A DNA stretch of 51,386 nucleotides from Rubrivivax sp. (GTDB lineage: Bacteria; Pseudomonadota; Gammaproteobacteria; Burkholderiales; Burkholderiaceae_C), in contig JALHPY010000013.1 of assembly GCA_022842305.1 (NCBI GenBank), positions 1-51,386 on the forward strand, given 5' to 3'. This document shows positions 1-8,755 of the stretch, piece by piece. Every line of letters begins with the position of its first letter. Positions within the stretch are counted from its first letter, which is position 1. Both the position numbers and the translations under genes were made by a program. The notes beneath the pieces were generated by a model. That model worked only from the letters and a program-made list of their open reading frames with translations. It had not been told where the DNA came from and made no database searches.

Positions 1-164
1 CAGCGCCCGGCAAAGCCAAGGCCGCCGCAGCACGGGCCGCGTCGCGCGCCACCGCAACCCCTGCCGCCGTGCCCGCCACGCCACCTGCCGCTGCTGCGGC
101 ACCGCAACCGGCAACGCGCAACGCCGCAGCGGGCGCGGGCGATGACGACTGGGAGACTTTTTGA
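1..164 (+). CDS. Methyl-accepting chemotaxis protein, C-terminal end (partial)
   Basis: Only the last 53 codons are in the window; the gene begins upstream. The readable part is an Ala/Pro-rich, low-complexity linker followed by the terminal residues DDDWETF and a TGA stop. The xWETF pentapeptide at the extreme C-terminus, at the end of a flexible linker, is the known tether for the CheR methyltransferase and CheB methylesterase in Tar/Tsr-type chemoreceptors. This identifies the frame as the end of a transmembrane chemoreceptor that can be adapted by methylation. A CheW-type adaptor follows 84 bp downstream, which fits. The ligand cannot be inferred because the sensory domain is outside the window. 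Confidence 0.85.
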   Translation, partial: APGKAKAAAARAASRATATPAAVPATPPAAAAAPQPATRNAAAGAGDDDWETF

Positions 165-248
165 CGCTCCGCGCGTCGCGCAGGGCCTACAGAACCGACG
201 CCCGCGGCCGATAAGAGTCAGGACGTCCCCTACACCGTTCAAGGAAGC

Positions 249-803
249 ATGATGGAAATGATCACCGAAGCGTCGCACGTTGCCCGTCACGAAGCGGCTC
301 GCGCCGTCGGTGCGGCCTCGGCCCATGCGGCACCTGCCGGCCCGCACGGCGGCGAGTTTCTGACCTTCCGGCTGGGCGCCGAGGAATACGGCATCGACAT
401 CCTGCGCGTGCAGGAGATCCGCTCCTACGAGCAGCCGACGCGCATCGCCAACGCCCCGTCCTTCATCAAGGGCGTGGTCAACCTGCGCGGCGTGATCGTT
501 CCGATCATCGACCTGCGAGTGAAGCTGGGCTGCGAGACCATCGAGTACAACGCCTTCACCGTGGTGGTGGTGCTCAACGTCAAGGGTCGCGTGGTCGGCG
601 CGGTGGTGGATTCGGTGTCCGACGTGCTGGCACTGACCGCCGGCGACGTGAAGGCCGCGCCCGAGCTGAGCTCGGCCGTGGACGCCTCGTTCATCACCGG
701 CATCGGCACCATCAAGAACGGCGATGTCGAGCGCATGCTGATCCTGATGGACATCGAGGCGCTGATGAGCAGCGAAGACATGGGACTGATCTCGACCCAC
801 TGA
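249..803 (+). CDS. cheW: CheW-type chemotaxis adaptor protein
   Basis: A 184-residue cytoplasmic protein that links chemoreceptors to the CheA kinase. The CheW domain covers about residues 35-175 and shows the family signatures [12 protein letters not shown] and the segment [19 protein letters not shown], where the NLRG motif marks the receptor/kinase interface. The first about 30 residues are an Ala/His-rich extension not needed for the fold. Two adjacent ATGs (249 and 252) follow the purine stretch AAGGAAG at 241-247, so the start lies at one of them. The gene directly follows a chemoreceptor in the same orientation and is probably co-transcribed with it. Several cheW paralogues are usual in such genomes, so this is the receptor-linked copy rather than necessarily the core che-operon copy. 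Confidence 0.93.
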   Translation: MMEMITEASHVARHEAARAVGAASAHAAPAGPHGGEFLTFRLGAEEYGIDILRVQEIRSYEQPTRIANAPSFIKGVVNLRGVIVPIIDLRVKLGCETIEYNAFTVVVVLNVKGRVVGAVVDSVSDVLALTAGDVKAAPELSSAVDASFITGIGTIKNGDVERMLILMDIEALMSSEDMGLISTH

Positions 804-893
804 TCGCTGCGCGCCCGCTTGCGAACAGCAGGCCTGCCCGCGAGGGCTGGCCTTCTTCGGTTGTTGCGGCCCACGACGTCCAGGAGTCACCCC

Positions 894-1388
894 ATGCGCC
901 ACGCCGCCGCCTGTTCGCTGCTGTCCATGCCCATCCTCGCTCTGGCCCTGGCCCTGGCCGTCGGCGCAGCTCCGGCGCAGGCCGCCAAGGCCGCCAAGGG
1001 CGCCAGCCGCGACGAGGCCCAGGCCATGGTGCGCAAGGGCGTGGCCTACATCAAGGCCCATGGCGCGCAGAGGGCCTATGCCGAGATCAGCAAGAAGAAG
1101 GGCGCCTTCGTCGACCGCGACCTCTACCTGGTGGTCTACGGCATGGACGGCAAGTGCCTGGCGCACGGCGCCAACGAAAAGCAGATCGGCCGCGACCTGC
1201 TGAACCTGACGGACGAGGACGGCAAGTACTTCGTGCGCGACCGCATCACCCTGGCCAAGAGCAATCCGGCCGGCTTCTGGCAGGAATACAAGTTCACCAA
1301 CCCGGCGAGCAAGCGCATCGAGCCCAAGCTCATGTATTGCGAGAAGCTGGGCGAAACGGCCGTCTGCGGCGGTACCTACCAGCGCTAG
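894..1388 (+). CDS. Secreted small Cache-domain protein
   Basis: A 164-residue exported protein. The start chosen is ATG 894, preceded by AGGAG at 882-886; it gives a signal peptide with a basic start, a hydrophobic core (LLSMPILALALALAVG) and an AQA cleavage site near residue 27. The mature part resembles a single Cache domain of type 2: an amphipathic helix (residues about 33-60), then segments such as FVDRDLYLVVYGMDGKCLAHG and IGRDLLNLTDEDGKYFVRD, the small-molecule-binding fold of chemoreceptor sensor domains, here without membrane or signalling parts. It lies just after cheW and may act as a periplasmic binding partner of the upstream receptor, but that is inference. It converges on the permease gene ending at 1427. 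Confidence 0.75.
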   Translation: MRHAAACSLLSMPILALALALAVGAAPAQAAKAAKGASRDEAQAMVRKGVAYIKAHGAQRAYAEISKKKGAFVDRDLYLVVYGMDGKCLAHGANEKQIGRDLLNLTDEDGKYFVRDRITLAKSNPAGFWQEYKFTNPASKRIEPKLMYCEKLGETAVCGGTYQR

Positions 1389-1426
1389 GAGCCTGGGTCG
1401 GCCTGCGCGAAGCGGCGGACCGGTTG

Positions 1427-3988
1427 CTACACCGCCCCGGCGCGGCGCAGCGTCTCCAGCACCGGGCGACGCAGCACCTCGCGCAGGCCCCACCAGCCCG
1501 CCGCCAGCGCCAGCAGCGCCCCGGTGGCGCTGCCCACCAGCGGCACCCAGGGCGAGGGGTTCCAGGCAAACTCGAAGGCATAGCGCGCCAGCAGCCAGCC
1601 CACCAGCACCGCCGCCAGCGAAGCCAGCAGCCCGGCCAGCGCGCCCACGCCCAGCAGTTCGGCGCGCTGCACCTGGCCCAGCAGGCGTGCGCTGGCGCCC
1701 ATGGCGCGCATGATGGCGAACTCGCGCGAGCGCGCCTCGCGCGTGGCCGACACCGCGGCAAACAGCACCACCAGCCCGGCCACCAACGTAAAGCCGAACA
1801 GGAACTCGACCGCGCGTATCACCTGGTCCAGCACGCGCTGCACCTGGGCGATGGTGGCCGAGACATCGATGCTGGTGATGTTGGGAAACGCGCGCCCCAG
1901 CCGGCTGTCGAAGCCGGCCACGGCCGGCGCGCGGAAGGCGCTGATGTAGCTGATGGGCAGCTCTGCGGGCATGGCCGCCACGGGGAACAGCGCGAAGAAG
2001 TTGACGCGCATCGAACCCCAGTCCACCTTGCGCAGGCTGCTGATGCGGCCTTCGTGCATCTGCCCACCCACGTCGAAACGCATGCGGTCGCCCAGCTTCA
2101 GCCCCAGCTCCTGCGCCAGCCCCTCCTCCACCGAGATCGCGCCCGGCTCGTCGGCCACCCAGCGCCCGGCGACGACCTGGTTGTGCCCGGGCAGCTGGGC
2201 CGCGTGGCTGAGGTTGAACTCGCGCTCGGCCAGGCGCGCGGCGCGGCCGTCGCCGTAATCGGCGCCGTTCATCGGCTTGCCGTTCACCGCCACCAGGCGG
2301 CCGCGGAACATCGGGTACCAGTCGTAGCGCTGCACACCCGCGGCCTGCAGCGCTGCGCGGAAGGACTCGGCCTGGTCGGGCTGGATGCCGATGACGAAGC
2401 GGTTGGGCGCGTCCGGCGGCGTGGCCTGGCGCCAGGCGCCGATCAGATCGGTGCGCAGCAGCACCAGCAGCACCAGCGCCAGCAGGCCCACCGCCAGCGC
2501 CGACACCTGCAGCACGGCAAAGGCCGGCCGCGCCGCGATCTGGCGCGTGGCCAGCACCAGCCAGCGCGGCGCGCGGCTTTCGGGCACGGCGCGCCGCAGC
2601 AGGCCCACCGCCAGCCACGACAGCAGCGCGAACACACCCACCGCCGCGCCAAAGCCGCCCACGGCGATCAGTCCCAGCTTCAGGTCGGACGACACCGCCA
2701 GCAGCAACGCCGTGAAGCCGCCGACGCCGGCGGCCAGCACGCCCAGCGAACTGGCCTTGAGCGCGCCCACGTCGCGCCGGATCACGCGCAGCGGCGGCAC
2801 GGCGGCCAGTTGCAGCACCGGCGGCAGGCCGAAGCCCAGCAGCAGCGTCATGCCCACGCCCACGCCGAACAGCGCCGGCCAGGGCCCGGGCGCCGGCAGT
2901 GCCGCGTCCACCAGCCCGGCCAGCAGCCAGACGAAGACGAAGTGCACCGCCAGGCCTATCAGCACACCGGTCAGGCTGGCCAGCAGCCCGATGAACCCGA
3001 ACTCCAGCGCGTAGGCGCCGGCAATGCGCCGCTGCGGCAGGCCCAGCACGCGCAGCATGGCGCAGTCGTCCAGGTGGCGCTGCGCGAAGTCGCGCGCGGC
3101 AATGCCCACGGCCACGGCCGAGAGCAGCGCCGACAGCAGCGCCACCAGGTTGAGGAACTTCTCGGCGCGGTCCAGCGTCTGGCGCATCTCGGGCCGCCCA
3201 CTCTGCATCGACTCGACCTTGACGCCGCGCAGCGGCACCGATTGGATGCGCGCCTCGACATCGGCCACGAAGCGCGCCACCACTTGATCGCCGCGCGCCG
3301 CGCCCCAGGCGTCGGGCGCGGCCACCGCCAGGCGGTAGCTGATGCGGCTGGCCGGCTGCACCAGGCCAGTGGCCGGCAGGTCGGCCTGGGCCAGCATCAC
3401 GCGCGGCGCGAAGCTGGCAAAGCCGGCGCCACGGTCGGGCTCGATCTCGATCACGCCGGCGATGGTGAGCGCTGCGTCGCCCAGCAGCAGGGTGCCACCG
3501 CGTTGCAGCTGCAGCGCCTCCAGCAGCGCCGCGTCCACCCACACCGTGCCCGGCGCCGGTGCACCGGCGTACAGCGGCGCGCGCTCTTCAGGCCCCGGGC
3601 GCAGCTGCAGCCGGCCGCGCAGCGGGTAGAGCTCGCTCACCGCCTTGACCGACACCAGCCGCGTGGCGCCGCCCTGGGCCTCGGGCGCGCGGCCCATGCT
3701 GGGGAAGTTGGCCGACTGCGCCACGCGCAGGCCCAGCGCCTGCGCCTGCTGCGCCAGCTCGGGCGGTGTCGGGCGGTCGCTGCCGACCACGGCGTCGCCG
3801 CCCAGCAGCTGGCGCGCGTCGCGCTGCAGCCCGCCGTTCAGGCGGTCGGCGAAGAAGCCCACCGCGGTGAGCGCGGCCACCGCCAGCACCACGGCCAGCG
3901 CCAGCAGGCGCAGCTCACCGGCGCGGAAATCGCGCCGCGTCTGGCGCCAGGCCAGGGCAAATATCGATGGCACTCGAACAGCATTCAT
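1427..3988 (-). CDS. FtsX/MacB-like ABC transporter permease (YbbP-type)
   Basis: An 853-residue inner-membrane protein. ATG 3988 is preferred over upstream TTG starts because it puts the basic residues WRQTRRDFRAGELR just before the first membrane helix (about residues 28-48). The protein shows the duplicated architecture of YbbP-like permeases: helix 1, a large periplasmic MacB_PCD-type domain, an FtsX domain with three helices, a central pair of helices, a second periplasmic domain and a C-terminal FtsX domain with the typical motif REFAIMRAMGASARLLGQV. Such permeases work with a LolD/YbbA-type ATPase in lipid or lipoprotein handling or mechanotransmission. No ATPase gene is next to it in this window, so the partner is encoded elsewhere. 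It is divergent from the dioxygenase gene, with about 100 bp between starts. Confidence 0.9.
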   Translation of the reverse strand: MNAVRVPSIFALAWRQTRRDFRAGELRLLALAVVLAVAALTAVGFFADRLNGGLQRDARQLLGGDAVVGSDRPTPPELAQQAQALGLRVAQSANFPSMGRAPEAQGGATRLVSVKAVSELYPLRGRLQLRPGPEERAPLYAGAPAPGTVWVDAALLEALQLQRGGTLLLGDAALTIAGVIEIEPDRGAGFASFAPRVMLAQADLPATGLVQPASRISYRLAVAAPDAWGAARGDQVVARFVADVEARIQSVPLRGVKVESMQSGRPEMRQTLDRAEKFLNLVALLSALLSAVAVGIAARDFAQRHLDDCAMLRVLGLPQRRIAGAYALEFGFIGLLASLTGVLIGLAVHFVFVWLLAGLVDAALPAPGPWPALFGVGVGMTLLLGFGLPPVLQLAAVPPLRVIRRDVGALKASSLGVLAAGVGGFTALLLAVSSDLKLGLIAVGGFGAAVGVFALLSWLAVGLLRRAVPESRAPRWLVLATRQIAARPAFAVLQVSALAVGLLALVLLVLLRTDLIGAWRQATPPDAPNRFVIGIQPDQAESFRAALQAAGVQRYDWYPMFRGRLVAVNGKPMNGADYGDGRAARLAEREFNLSHAAQLPGHNQVVAGRWVADEPGAISVEEGLAQELGLKLGDRMRFDVGGQMHEGRISSLRKVDWGSMRVNFFALFPVAAMPAELPISYISAFRAPAVAGFDSRLGRAFPNITSIDVSATIAQVQRVLDQVIRAVEFLFGFTLVAGLVVLFAAVSATREARSREFAIMRAMGASARLLGQVQRAELLGVGALAGLLASLAAVLVGWLLARYAFEFAWNPSPWVPLVGSATGALLALAAGWWGLREVLRRPVLETLRRAGAV

Positions 3989-4092
3989 GGCCCGCACGGT
4001 AGCCGATCCGCATGCACCCCGATGGACGGGCTTGAATAGACCGTGCAAGTGCGCTGAATCCGAGGCCGCGGCAGGGGTGCTTCAATGAACGC

Positions 4093-4920
4093 ATGAAGAC
4101 CCTTCCACCCCTGTTCATTTCACACGGCTCACCCATGACCGCGCTCGAGCCGCGCGCGGCCGGCGCCTGGATGCAGCGCCTGGGCCCGGCCATCGCGGCC
4201 GGCTTCGGCCGGCCGCGCGCCGTGCTGGCGATCTCGGCCCACAGCCTGACGCGTGAGCCGGTGCTGCTGGCCGCGCCGCAGCACCAAGCGGTGTACGACT
4301 TCGGCGGCTTCGACCCGCGCCTGAACGAGATGCGCTACGACGCCCCCGGCGCGCCCGAACTGGCCACGCACGTGGCCGAACTGCTGGCCGGCGCCGGCAT
4401 CGCCGTGCACCGTGTCGAGCAGGGCGGGCTGGACCACGGCATCTGGACGCCGCTGCGCTACATGTTCCCCGACGCCGACGTGCCGGTGCTGCCGCTGGCC
4501 TGGCCGCCGAACTGGTCGCCGCAGCAGTTGTTCGCGCTGGGCCGGGCGCTGGCGCCGCTGGCGGATGAGGGCGTGCTGATCATGGCCAGCGGCAGCATCA
4601 CCCACAACCTGGGCCGCGTCTTCGCCGGGGGCGGCCTGCACCCGCCGGATCGACCGGCCACGCCCGAAAGCACCGCCTTCCGCGACTGGTTTGCCGCGCG
4701 CGGCGCCGCGGCCGACTGGCCGGCGCTGATGGACTATCGGCGCCAGGCGCCGCACGCCAAGTTGATGCACCCCAGCGACGAGCACCTGCTGCCCTTCTAC
4801 GTGGCCGCGGGCGCAGGCGGTGACGGCCCGGCACCCCGGGTGCACGCCAGCCTGACCTACGGCGATCTGGGCATGGACGCCTACGCCTTCGGGCCCGGGG
4901 CCGAGGCGCTGGCGGTCTAG
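4093..4920 (+). CDS. LigB/DODA-type extradiol ring-opening dioxygenase
   Basis: A 275-residue protein of the class III extradiol dioxygenase family (4,5-DOPA-dioxygenase-like, E. coli YgiD type). It carries the N-terminal metal-site motif LFISHGSP (residues 7-14), the AISAH segment (about residues 47-51), [12 protein letters not shown] in the middle and SGSITHNLG near residue 170, which supply the conserved histidines and glutamate of the Zn/Fe site. Members open catechol-type rings; the true substrate is usually unknown in bacteria. The gene has no upstream neighbour on its strand. Its stop codon overlaps by four bases the stop of the convergent deaminase gene (4917-4920), a tight tail-to-tail arrangement. 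Confidence 0.9.
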   Translation: MKTLPPLFISHGSPMTALEPRAAGAWMQRLGPAIAAGFGRPRAVLAISAHSLTREPVLLAAPQHQAVYDFGGFDPRLNEMRYDAPGAPELATHVAELLAGAGIAVHRVEQGGLDHGIWTPLRYMFPDADVPVLPLAWPPNWSPQQLFALGRALAPLADEGVLIMASGSITHNLGRVFAGGGLHPPDRPATPESTAFRDWFAARGAAADWPALMDYRRQAPHAKLMHPSDEHLLPFYVAAGAGGDGPAPRVHASLTYGDLGMDAYAFGPGAEALAV

Positions 4921-5975
4921 TTCAGCTCGGCAAAGCAGCTGTCCAGCCTGGCCACCCAGGCCGCCTTCTCGGCCGCGGTCGCGAAGCTGGCTTCCAGGCT
5001 GTTGCGCGCCAGTGCGTAGGCCTGACTCGGGCCCAGTTGCGGCAGCGCGTCGAAGGTCTGCACGAAGTTGTCGGCGATGTAGCCGCCAAAGTAGGCCGGG
5101 TCGTCGCTGTTCACGGTGGCGCACAGGCCCGCGTCCAACAGCGCCGGCAGGTTGTGCTGCGCCAGGGTGTCGAAGACGCGCAGCTTGACGTTGGAGAACG
5201 GGCACACCGTCAGCGGCACGCGCGCGGCGGCCAGGCGCTGCACCAGGCCCGGGTCTTCCAGGCAGCGCACGCCGTGGTCGATGCGCTCGACGCGCAGGAT
5301 GTCCAGCGCGTCGTGGATGTAGGCCGGCGGGCCTTCTTCGCCGGCATGGGCCACCAGGTGAAAGCCCAGCGCGCGGCAGCGCGCGAACACGCGCGCAAAC
5401 TTGCCCGGTGGGCGGCCGCGCTCGCTGCTGTCCAGGCCGACGCCGATGAAATGCTCGCGCCAGGGCAGCGCCTGCTCCAGCGTGGCCAGGGCTTCTTCCT
5501 CGCTCAGGTGGCGCAGGAAGCACAGGATGAGCACGGCGCTGACGCCCAGCTCGGCCTGCGCCCGGCGGCAGGCGCGCGCCAGGCCGGTGATGACGGTGTC
5601 GATGGGCACGCCGCGGGCGGTGTGCGTCTGCGGGTCGAAGAAGATCTCGGCCCGCAGCACGCCGTCGGCGGCGGCACGCTGCAGGTAGGCCCAGGCCATG
5701 TCGTGGAAATCGGCCTCGTGCAGCAGCACGCCGGCCCCGGCGTAGTAGATGTCCAGGAAGCTCTGCAGATCGCTGAAGGCATAGGCCGCGCGCAAGGCCG
5801 CCACATCCGGGTAGGCCAGCGCCACGCCATTGCGCTGCGCCAGCGCGAAGATCAGCTCGGGCTCGAGCGAGCCTTCGATGTGCACGTGCAGCTCGGCCTT
5901 GGGCATGCGCCGCAGCAGGGCATGCAGCTGCAGTCGGGGCAAGGTCTCGGGCAGGGTCTGGGGCAGGAGTTTCAT
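4917..5975 (-). CDS. Adenine deaminase (type 2) / adenosine deaminase family
   Basis: A 352-residue amidohydrolase-fold purine deaminase. Metal ligands and catalytic residues are visible: HVH (H30, H32) in [15 protein letters not shown] (H210, E213), RIDHG (H234) and NSDDP (D291-D292). The family contains both adenosine deaminases (Add) and adenine deaminases. The segments [12 protein letters not shown] and [10 protein letters not shown] match, as far as I recall, those of the experimentally characterised Pseudomonas adenine deaminase subgroup, while Add proteins usually have TDDP here. I therefore favour adenine to hypoxanthine plus ammonia in purine salvage, although automatic annotation will often say adenosine deaminase. 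ATG 5975 gives the usual family length. The substrate-binding protein gene ends 42 bp upstream of it on the same strand. Confidence 0.88.
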   Translation of the reverse strand: MKLLPQTLPETLPRLQLHALLRRMPKAELHVHIEGSLEPELIFALAQRNGVALAYPDVAALRAAYAFSDLQSFLDIYYAGAGVLLHEADFHDMAWAYLQRAAADGVLRAEIFFDPQTHTARGVPIDTVITGLARACRRAQAELGVSAVLILCFLRHLSEEEALATLEQALPWREHFIGVGLDSSERGRPPGKFARVFARCRALGFHLVAHAGEEGPPAYIHDALDILRVERIDHGVRCLEDPGLVQRLAAARVPLTVCPFSNVKLRVFDTLAQHNLPALLDAGLCATVNSDDPAYFGGYIADNFVQTFDALPQLGPSQAYALARNSLEASFATAAEKAAWVARLDSCFAELN

Positions 5976-6017
5976 GCAGGCACCATCGCTTCAGGATGCC
6001 CGGCACTGTAGCCCGCA

Positions 6018-7130
6018 CTAGCGTCGGTAGCGCCCGTCCTGGGTGATGATGGTCGAGTCGACGTAGGTCGAGCCGGTGCGATCGCCCGGCCCATAGCGCA
6101 GACGGAAGCCGCCCAGGTCGAACTCGCCCAGCCCTTCCAGCGCCGCCACCAGGCTGGCCGGCGTGGGGTCCCTGCCGGCGCGGGCCAGCCCCGTACCCAG
6201 CAGCTTGGCCGAAGCAAAGCCGAAGAAGCCGGCATACGACAGCGGCACCTTGGCAGCGGCCGCAGCGTTGCCGTACTCGCGCGCCAGCACGGTGTTGCCG
6301 CTGAAGGGATAGGGCATGACCTGCATCACGATGGCCCCGGCCGCTTGCGCGCCCAGGGCCTGGATGTAGTCGTTGTTGCTGGTGTTGGACAGCGAGATGA
6401 AGGTGGGGTTGATGCCCAGCGCGCGGTAGGCCTTGACGAACTCGGCCGCGGCCTTGCTGGAGACGATGAGCAGCACCACCTCGGGCCGCTTCTCGGCCAG
6501 CGATGCCACTGCCTCGCTCACGTCGGACTTGCGGTTGTCCATCATGGCCACACCGGACGGCGCAAGCTTGAGCTCTTTCATCACGCGGTCGATGCCGGCC
6601 AGGGTGTCGCGGCCGAAGGCATCGTCGGCCAGCAACAGGCCGAAGCTGCGCACGCCGATGGAATGCTGCTGGCGGATGGCGCGCTCGGCCTCCTTCTGGT
6701 AGCTGGCGCGCAGCGGAAAGACCTCGCGCCTGGGCGGGTCGTTGACGAAGGAGGCGCCGCTGTGCGGGCCGATCATCGGCGCACCGGCCTTGGCCACGAT
6801 GGGCAGCATGGACTCGGCAGACGGCGTGGTGCGCGGCATCAGCAGCGCCAGCAGCTTCTTGTCGTCCACCAGTTGCTGCAGCAGCGCGGCCGACTTCTTG
6901 GCGTCCTGGCCGTCGTCCAGCACCTCGAGCCTGACGGGGCGCCCGCTCACGCCGCCGCGTGCGTTGAGCGTGTCCAGGTACAGCCGTGCGCCGACCAGGG
7001 CCTCTTGGTTGGAGCTGGCCAGCACGCCCGTCATCGGGCCGATGTGGTGCACGACGATGGGCGCCTGCGCGCGGACGCCCGTGGCAGCCAGCAAACCCAG
7101 CCAGGCAATAAACAGGAACCTGATCAACAT
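6018..7130 (-). CDS. ABC transporter substrate-binding protein (Leu/Ile/Val-type)
   Basis: A 370-residue periplasmic binding protein of the Peripla_BP_6 (LivJ) family. Starting at ATG 7130 gives a clean signal peptide (MLIRFLFIAWLGLLAATG, cleavage near VRAQA). The mature chain shows the type I periplasmic-binding fold: HHIGPMTGVLASSNQEALVG at the N-terminus, then an alternating two-lobe pattern with LLADDAFGRDT and VVLLIVSSKAAAEFVKAYRALG. The bound ligand is unknown; members bind branched amino acids, amides, aromatic acids or purine-like solutes. No permease or ATPase gene is nearby, so it is an orphan binding protein. It may be co-transcribed with the downstream deaminase (gap 42 bp), which could hint at a nucleobase-related ligand, but this is speculative. 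Confidence 0.88.
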   Translation of the reverse strand: MLIRFLFIAWLGLLAATGVRAQAPIVVHHIGPMTGVLASSNQEALVGARLYLDTLNARGGVSGRPVRLEVLDDGQDAKKSAALLQQLVDDKKLLALLMPRTTPSAESMLPIVAKAGAPMIGPHSGASFVNDPPRREVFPLRASYQKEAERAIRQQHSIGVRSFGLLLADDAFGRDTLAGIDRVMKELKLAPSGVAMMDNRKSDVSEAVASLAEKRPEVVLLIVSSKAAAEFVKAYRALGINPTFISLSNTSNNDYIQALGAQAAGAIVMQVMPYPFSGNTVLAREYGNAAAAAKVPLSYAGFFGFASAKLLGTGLARAGRDPTPASLVAALEGLGEFDLGGFRLRYGPGDRTGSTYVDSTIITQDGRYRR

Positions 7131-7412
7131 GGCGACGCGGACCCGGCGGCCCGAAGAGTGCGGCAATGCCCGACTGTGCCCTCGCCGACAGCCCAGCGCA
7201 ATGCGTTCTGCGCCGCGCCGCCAACGAATGCGCCATGCCCCGAACGAGAGCTGTGGCGCGTGCTACGGATATCGGCAGCTGGCCGAGCTGCTTTAAAGGG
7301 ATTTTCCCTTGCCGGCCGGGTACATTGCCCGGCAGATGAGCGCCACTACGGCTCATCGTCCGCCCCGGCCCGGGGCTGGCGCCACGTCTGCACGTCTCCT
7401 GCCACCCCCCGC
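7131..7412. promoter_or_regulatory. Divergent promoter region with two short dyads
   Basis: A 282-bp gap between two divergently read genes (binding protein leftward, gloA rightward), so it must hold both promoters. Two dyads stand out: AAGGGATTTTCCCTT at 7296-7310 (6-bp arms, 3-bp spacer) and CCGGG/CCCGG at 7316-7320 and 7328-7332. Either could be an operator. I see no strong sigma-70 hexamer pair and no open frame with coding character. Confidence 0.35.
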
Positions 7413-7952
7413 ATGAACTTCATCACCGAAACCCACCCCGGCGTCTGCGCCAATCCCCCTGCCGCCAGTGACGGCTTCGTGCTCAACCACAGCATGTTGC
7501 GCGTCAAGGACCCGGCCGTGTCGCTGGACTTCTACACGCGCGTCTTCGGCATGCGCGTGCTGCGCAAGCTCGACTTCCCCGAGATGAAGTTCTCGCTGTA
7601 CTTCCTGCACCGCGCCGACCCGGCCGCGGCGCCGCCGCCGCAGGACGTGGGTGAGCGCACCGCCTGGACCTTTGCCCAGCACGGCATCCTGGAGCTCACG
7701 CACAACTGGGGCACCGAGGCCGACCCGGCCTTCAGGTACCACGACGGCAATGCCCAGCCGCAAGGCTTCGGCCACATCTGCTTTTCGGTGCCCGACCTGG
7801 ACGCCGCCGTGCGCTGGTTCGACGAGAACCAGCTGCCCTACGTCAAGCGCCCCGAGCAGGGCAAGATGAAGGACGTGGCCTTCATCAAGGACCCCGACGG
7901 CTACTGGATCGAGATCGTCGAGCCGGGGCGATTGAAAAACCTGGGGCGCTGA
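7413..7952 (+). CDS. gloA: Lactoylglutathione lyase (glyoxalase I)
   Basis: A 179-residue protein that isomerises the hemithioacetal of methylglyoxal and glutathione to S-lactoylglutathione in the cytoplasm. Two VOC (glyoxalase) modules are visible. The four metal ligands of the family appear as H26 (VLNHSMLRVKD), E94 (GILELTHNWG), H121 (GFGHICFSV) and E167 (GYWIEIVEP). The length and the inserted loop (residues about 66-82, with PAAAPPPQD) match the longer, eukaryote-like, often zinc-dependent class rather than the about 135-residue E. coli nickel type. ATG 7413 is the first ATG consistent with this class. The gene matters for its position: the Tn7-like element begins about 48 bp after its stop, so its 3' end is a candidate attachment site. 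Confidence 0.93.
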   Translation: MNFITETHPGVCANPPAASDGFVLNHSMLRVKDPAVSLDFYTRVFGMRVLRKLDFPEMKFSLYFLHRADPAAAPPPQDVGERTAWTFAQHGILELTHNWGTEADPAFRYHDGNAQPQGFGHICFSVPDLDAAVRWFDENQLPYVKRPEQGKMKDVAFIKDPDGYWIEIVEPGRLKNLGR

Positions 7953-8000
7953 GGCCCGGCGCTCAAGCCACCGCGTCGGGCACTATGGCAACGCAGGAGA

Positions 8001-8075
8001 TGTTGCGAAAAACCAACCAGATCGAGCCTTGAAAATCAGAAGACATTGCGAAATACTCCAGCAGTTGGTGAGAAC
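8001..8075 (+). repeat. Left transposon end: candidate TnsB-binding repeats
   Basis: The motif TTGCGAAA followed by A/T and AC occurs twice in the 98 bp between the presumed end and tnsA: TGTTGCGAAAAAC at 8001-8013 and CATTGCGAAATAC at 8044-8056. Each is followed by a similar C-rich stretch with CAG (CCAACCAG and TCCAGCAG). A second element, TCAGAAGACATTGCG at 8036-8050, overlaps the inner copy and recurs inverted near the right end. Tn7-family ends carry several TnsB sites of about 20 bp and begin with TGT, which this fits. The region also holds the tnsA promoter. Confidence 0.5.
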
Positions 8076-8098
8076 GCCACCAACCCGGGAGGGTCGGA

Positions 8099-8755
8099 GT
8101 GTCAGCACGGAAGATACCGAAGAACTACCTGGTCACGACAGGCCGACTCGCGCGCGGCCCAGGCAACCAGCCAGCTGGGTGGGAAGGCCGCCTGGAACAA
8201 GACTACTACGTCCTGCTTCACGACGACCCAACTGTCGAGTCGTTCGAAGTCCAGCCTGTAAGCGTGCCCGTTCCAAAGGGCCGACCGTACAGACCGGATG
8301 TTCTGGTCCGGTTCCGCCACGATAAGCAGGGGGCCCGCCGGCGTCCTGAGCTAACCGAGGTGAAGCACTCAACGCACTTTAAAAAGTACGAGGAGAAGTT
8401 CGCAGCGAGGTTCGCAGCGGCGATTGCCTTCGCTGAGGAGCGGGGCTGGATATTCGTCAAGAAGGACGAGTCACACATCCGCACGCCTCGGCTCGAGGTC
8501 GCGTACTTCCTTCGAGCGTACCGGCGCCACACCCCGACGGACGAACAGCGCGACAGGCTGCTCAAGGCACTCCGTGACCTCGGGGGGCACTCGACTTCGG
8601 AAGAGTTGCTTGCCCGAATCGCCCACGACGAGAGCGACTTGCAGGCCTTGGCTCCCAGCCTCTGGAGCCTCGTGCGCTCCAACACCATCGCGATGGACAA
8701 AGACGCTCCACTTTCTCCCGATGTACCCATCTGGCTACCTGGGGACGCCGAATGA
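8099..8755 (+). CDS. tnsA: TnsA-like transposon endonuclease
   Basis: A 218-residue nuclease that cuts the 5' ends of the transposon, giving clean excision together with TnsB. The restriction-enzyme-like core is recognisable: a glutamate helix (GWEGRLEQDYYVLL, E29/E33), D67 in YRPDVLV, and the E-x-K pair in ELTEVKH (E87, K89), followed by a C-terminal winged-helix-like region (residues about 140-218) of the TnsA_C type that contacts TnsC. The start is GTG 8099 with GGAGGGTCGGA just before it; no ATG gives the conserved N-terminus. The stop overlaps the tnsB start (ATGA, 8752-8755), showing translational coupling. Presence of TnsA separates this element from Tn5053/Tn402-type elements, which lack it. 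Confidence 0.88.
   Translation: MSARKIPKNYLVTTGRLARGPGNQPAGWEGRLEQDYYVLLHDDPTVESFEVQPVSVPVPKGRPYRPDVLVRFRHDKQGARRRPELTEVKHSTHFKKYEEKFAARFAAAIAFAEERGWIFVKKDESHIRTPRLEVAYFLRAYRRHTPTDEQRDRLLKALRDLGGHSTSEELLARIAHDESDLQALAPSLWSLVRSNTIAMDKDAPLSPDVPIWLPGDAE

Noticed and set aside
1154..4039. A 961-codon plus-strand open frame opposite the FtsX-like permease
   Set aside because: Composition is dominated by Gln/Arg/His/Ala, typical of the antisense of GC-rich coding DNA; it overlaps the Cache gene and the permease and shows no domain.
4129..7356. A 1075-codon minus-strand open frame across the dioxygenase, deaminase and binding-protein genes
   Set aside because: It is out of frame with three well-supported genes and consists of Arg/Ala/Gly-rich shadow sequence.
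8031..8050. Resemblance of the left-end TCAGAAGAC to Tn402/Tn5053 inverted repeats
   Set aside because: Only a 9-bp core matches and the surrounding bases differ; the presence of TnsA and the gene set place the element with Tn7-like rather than Tn402-like transposons.
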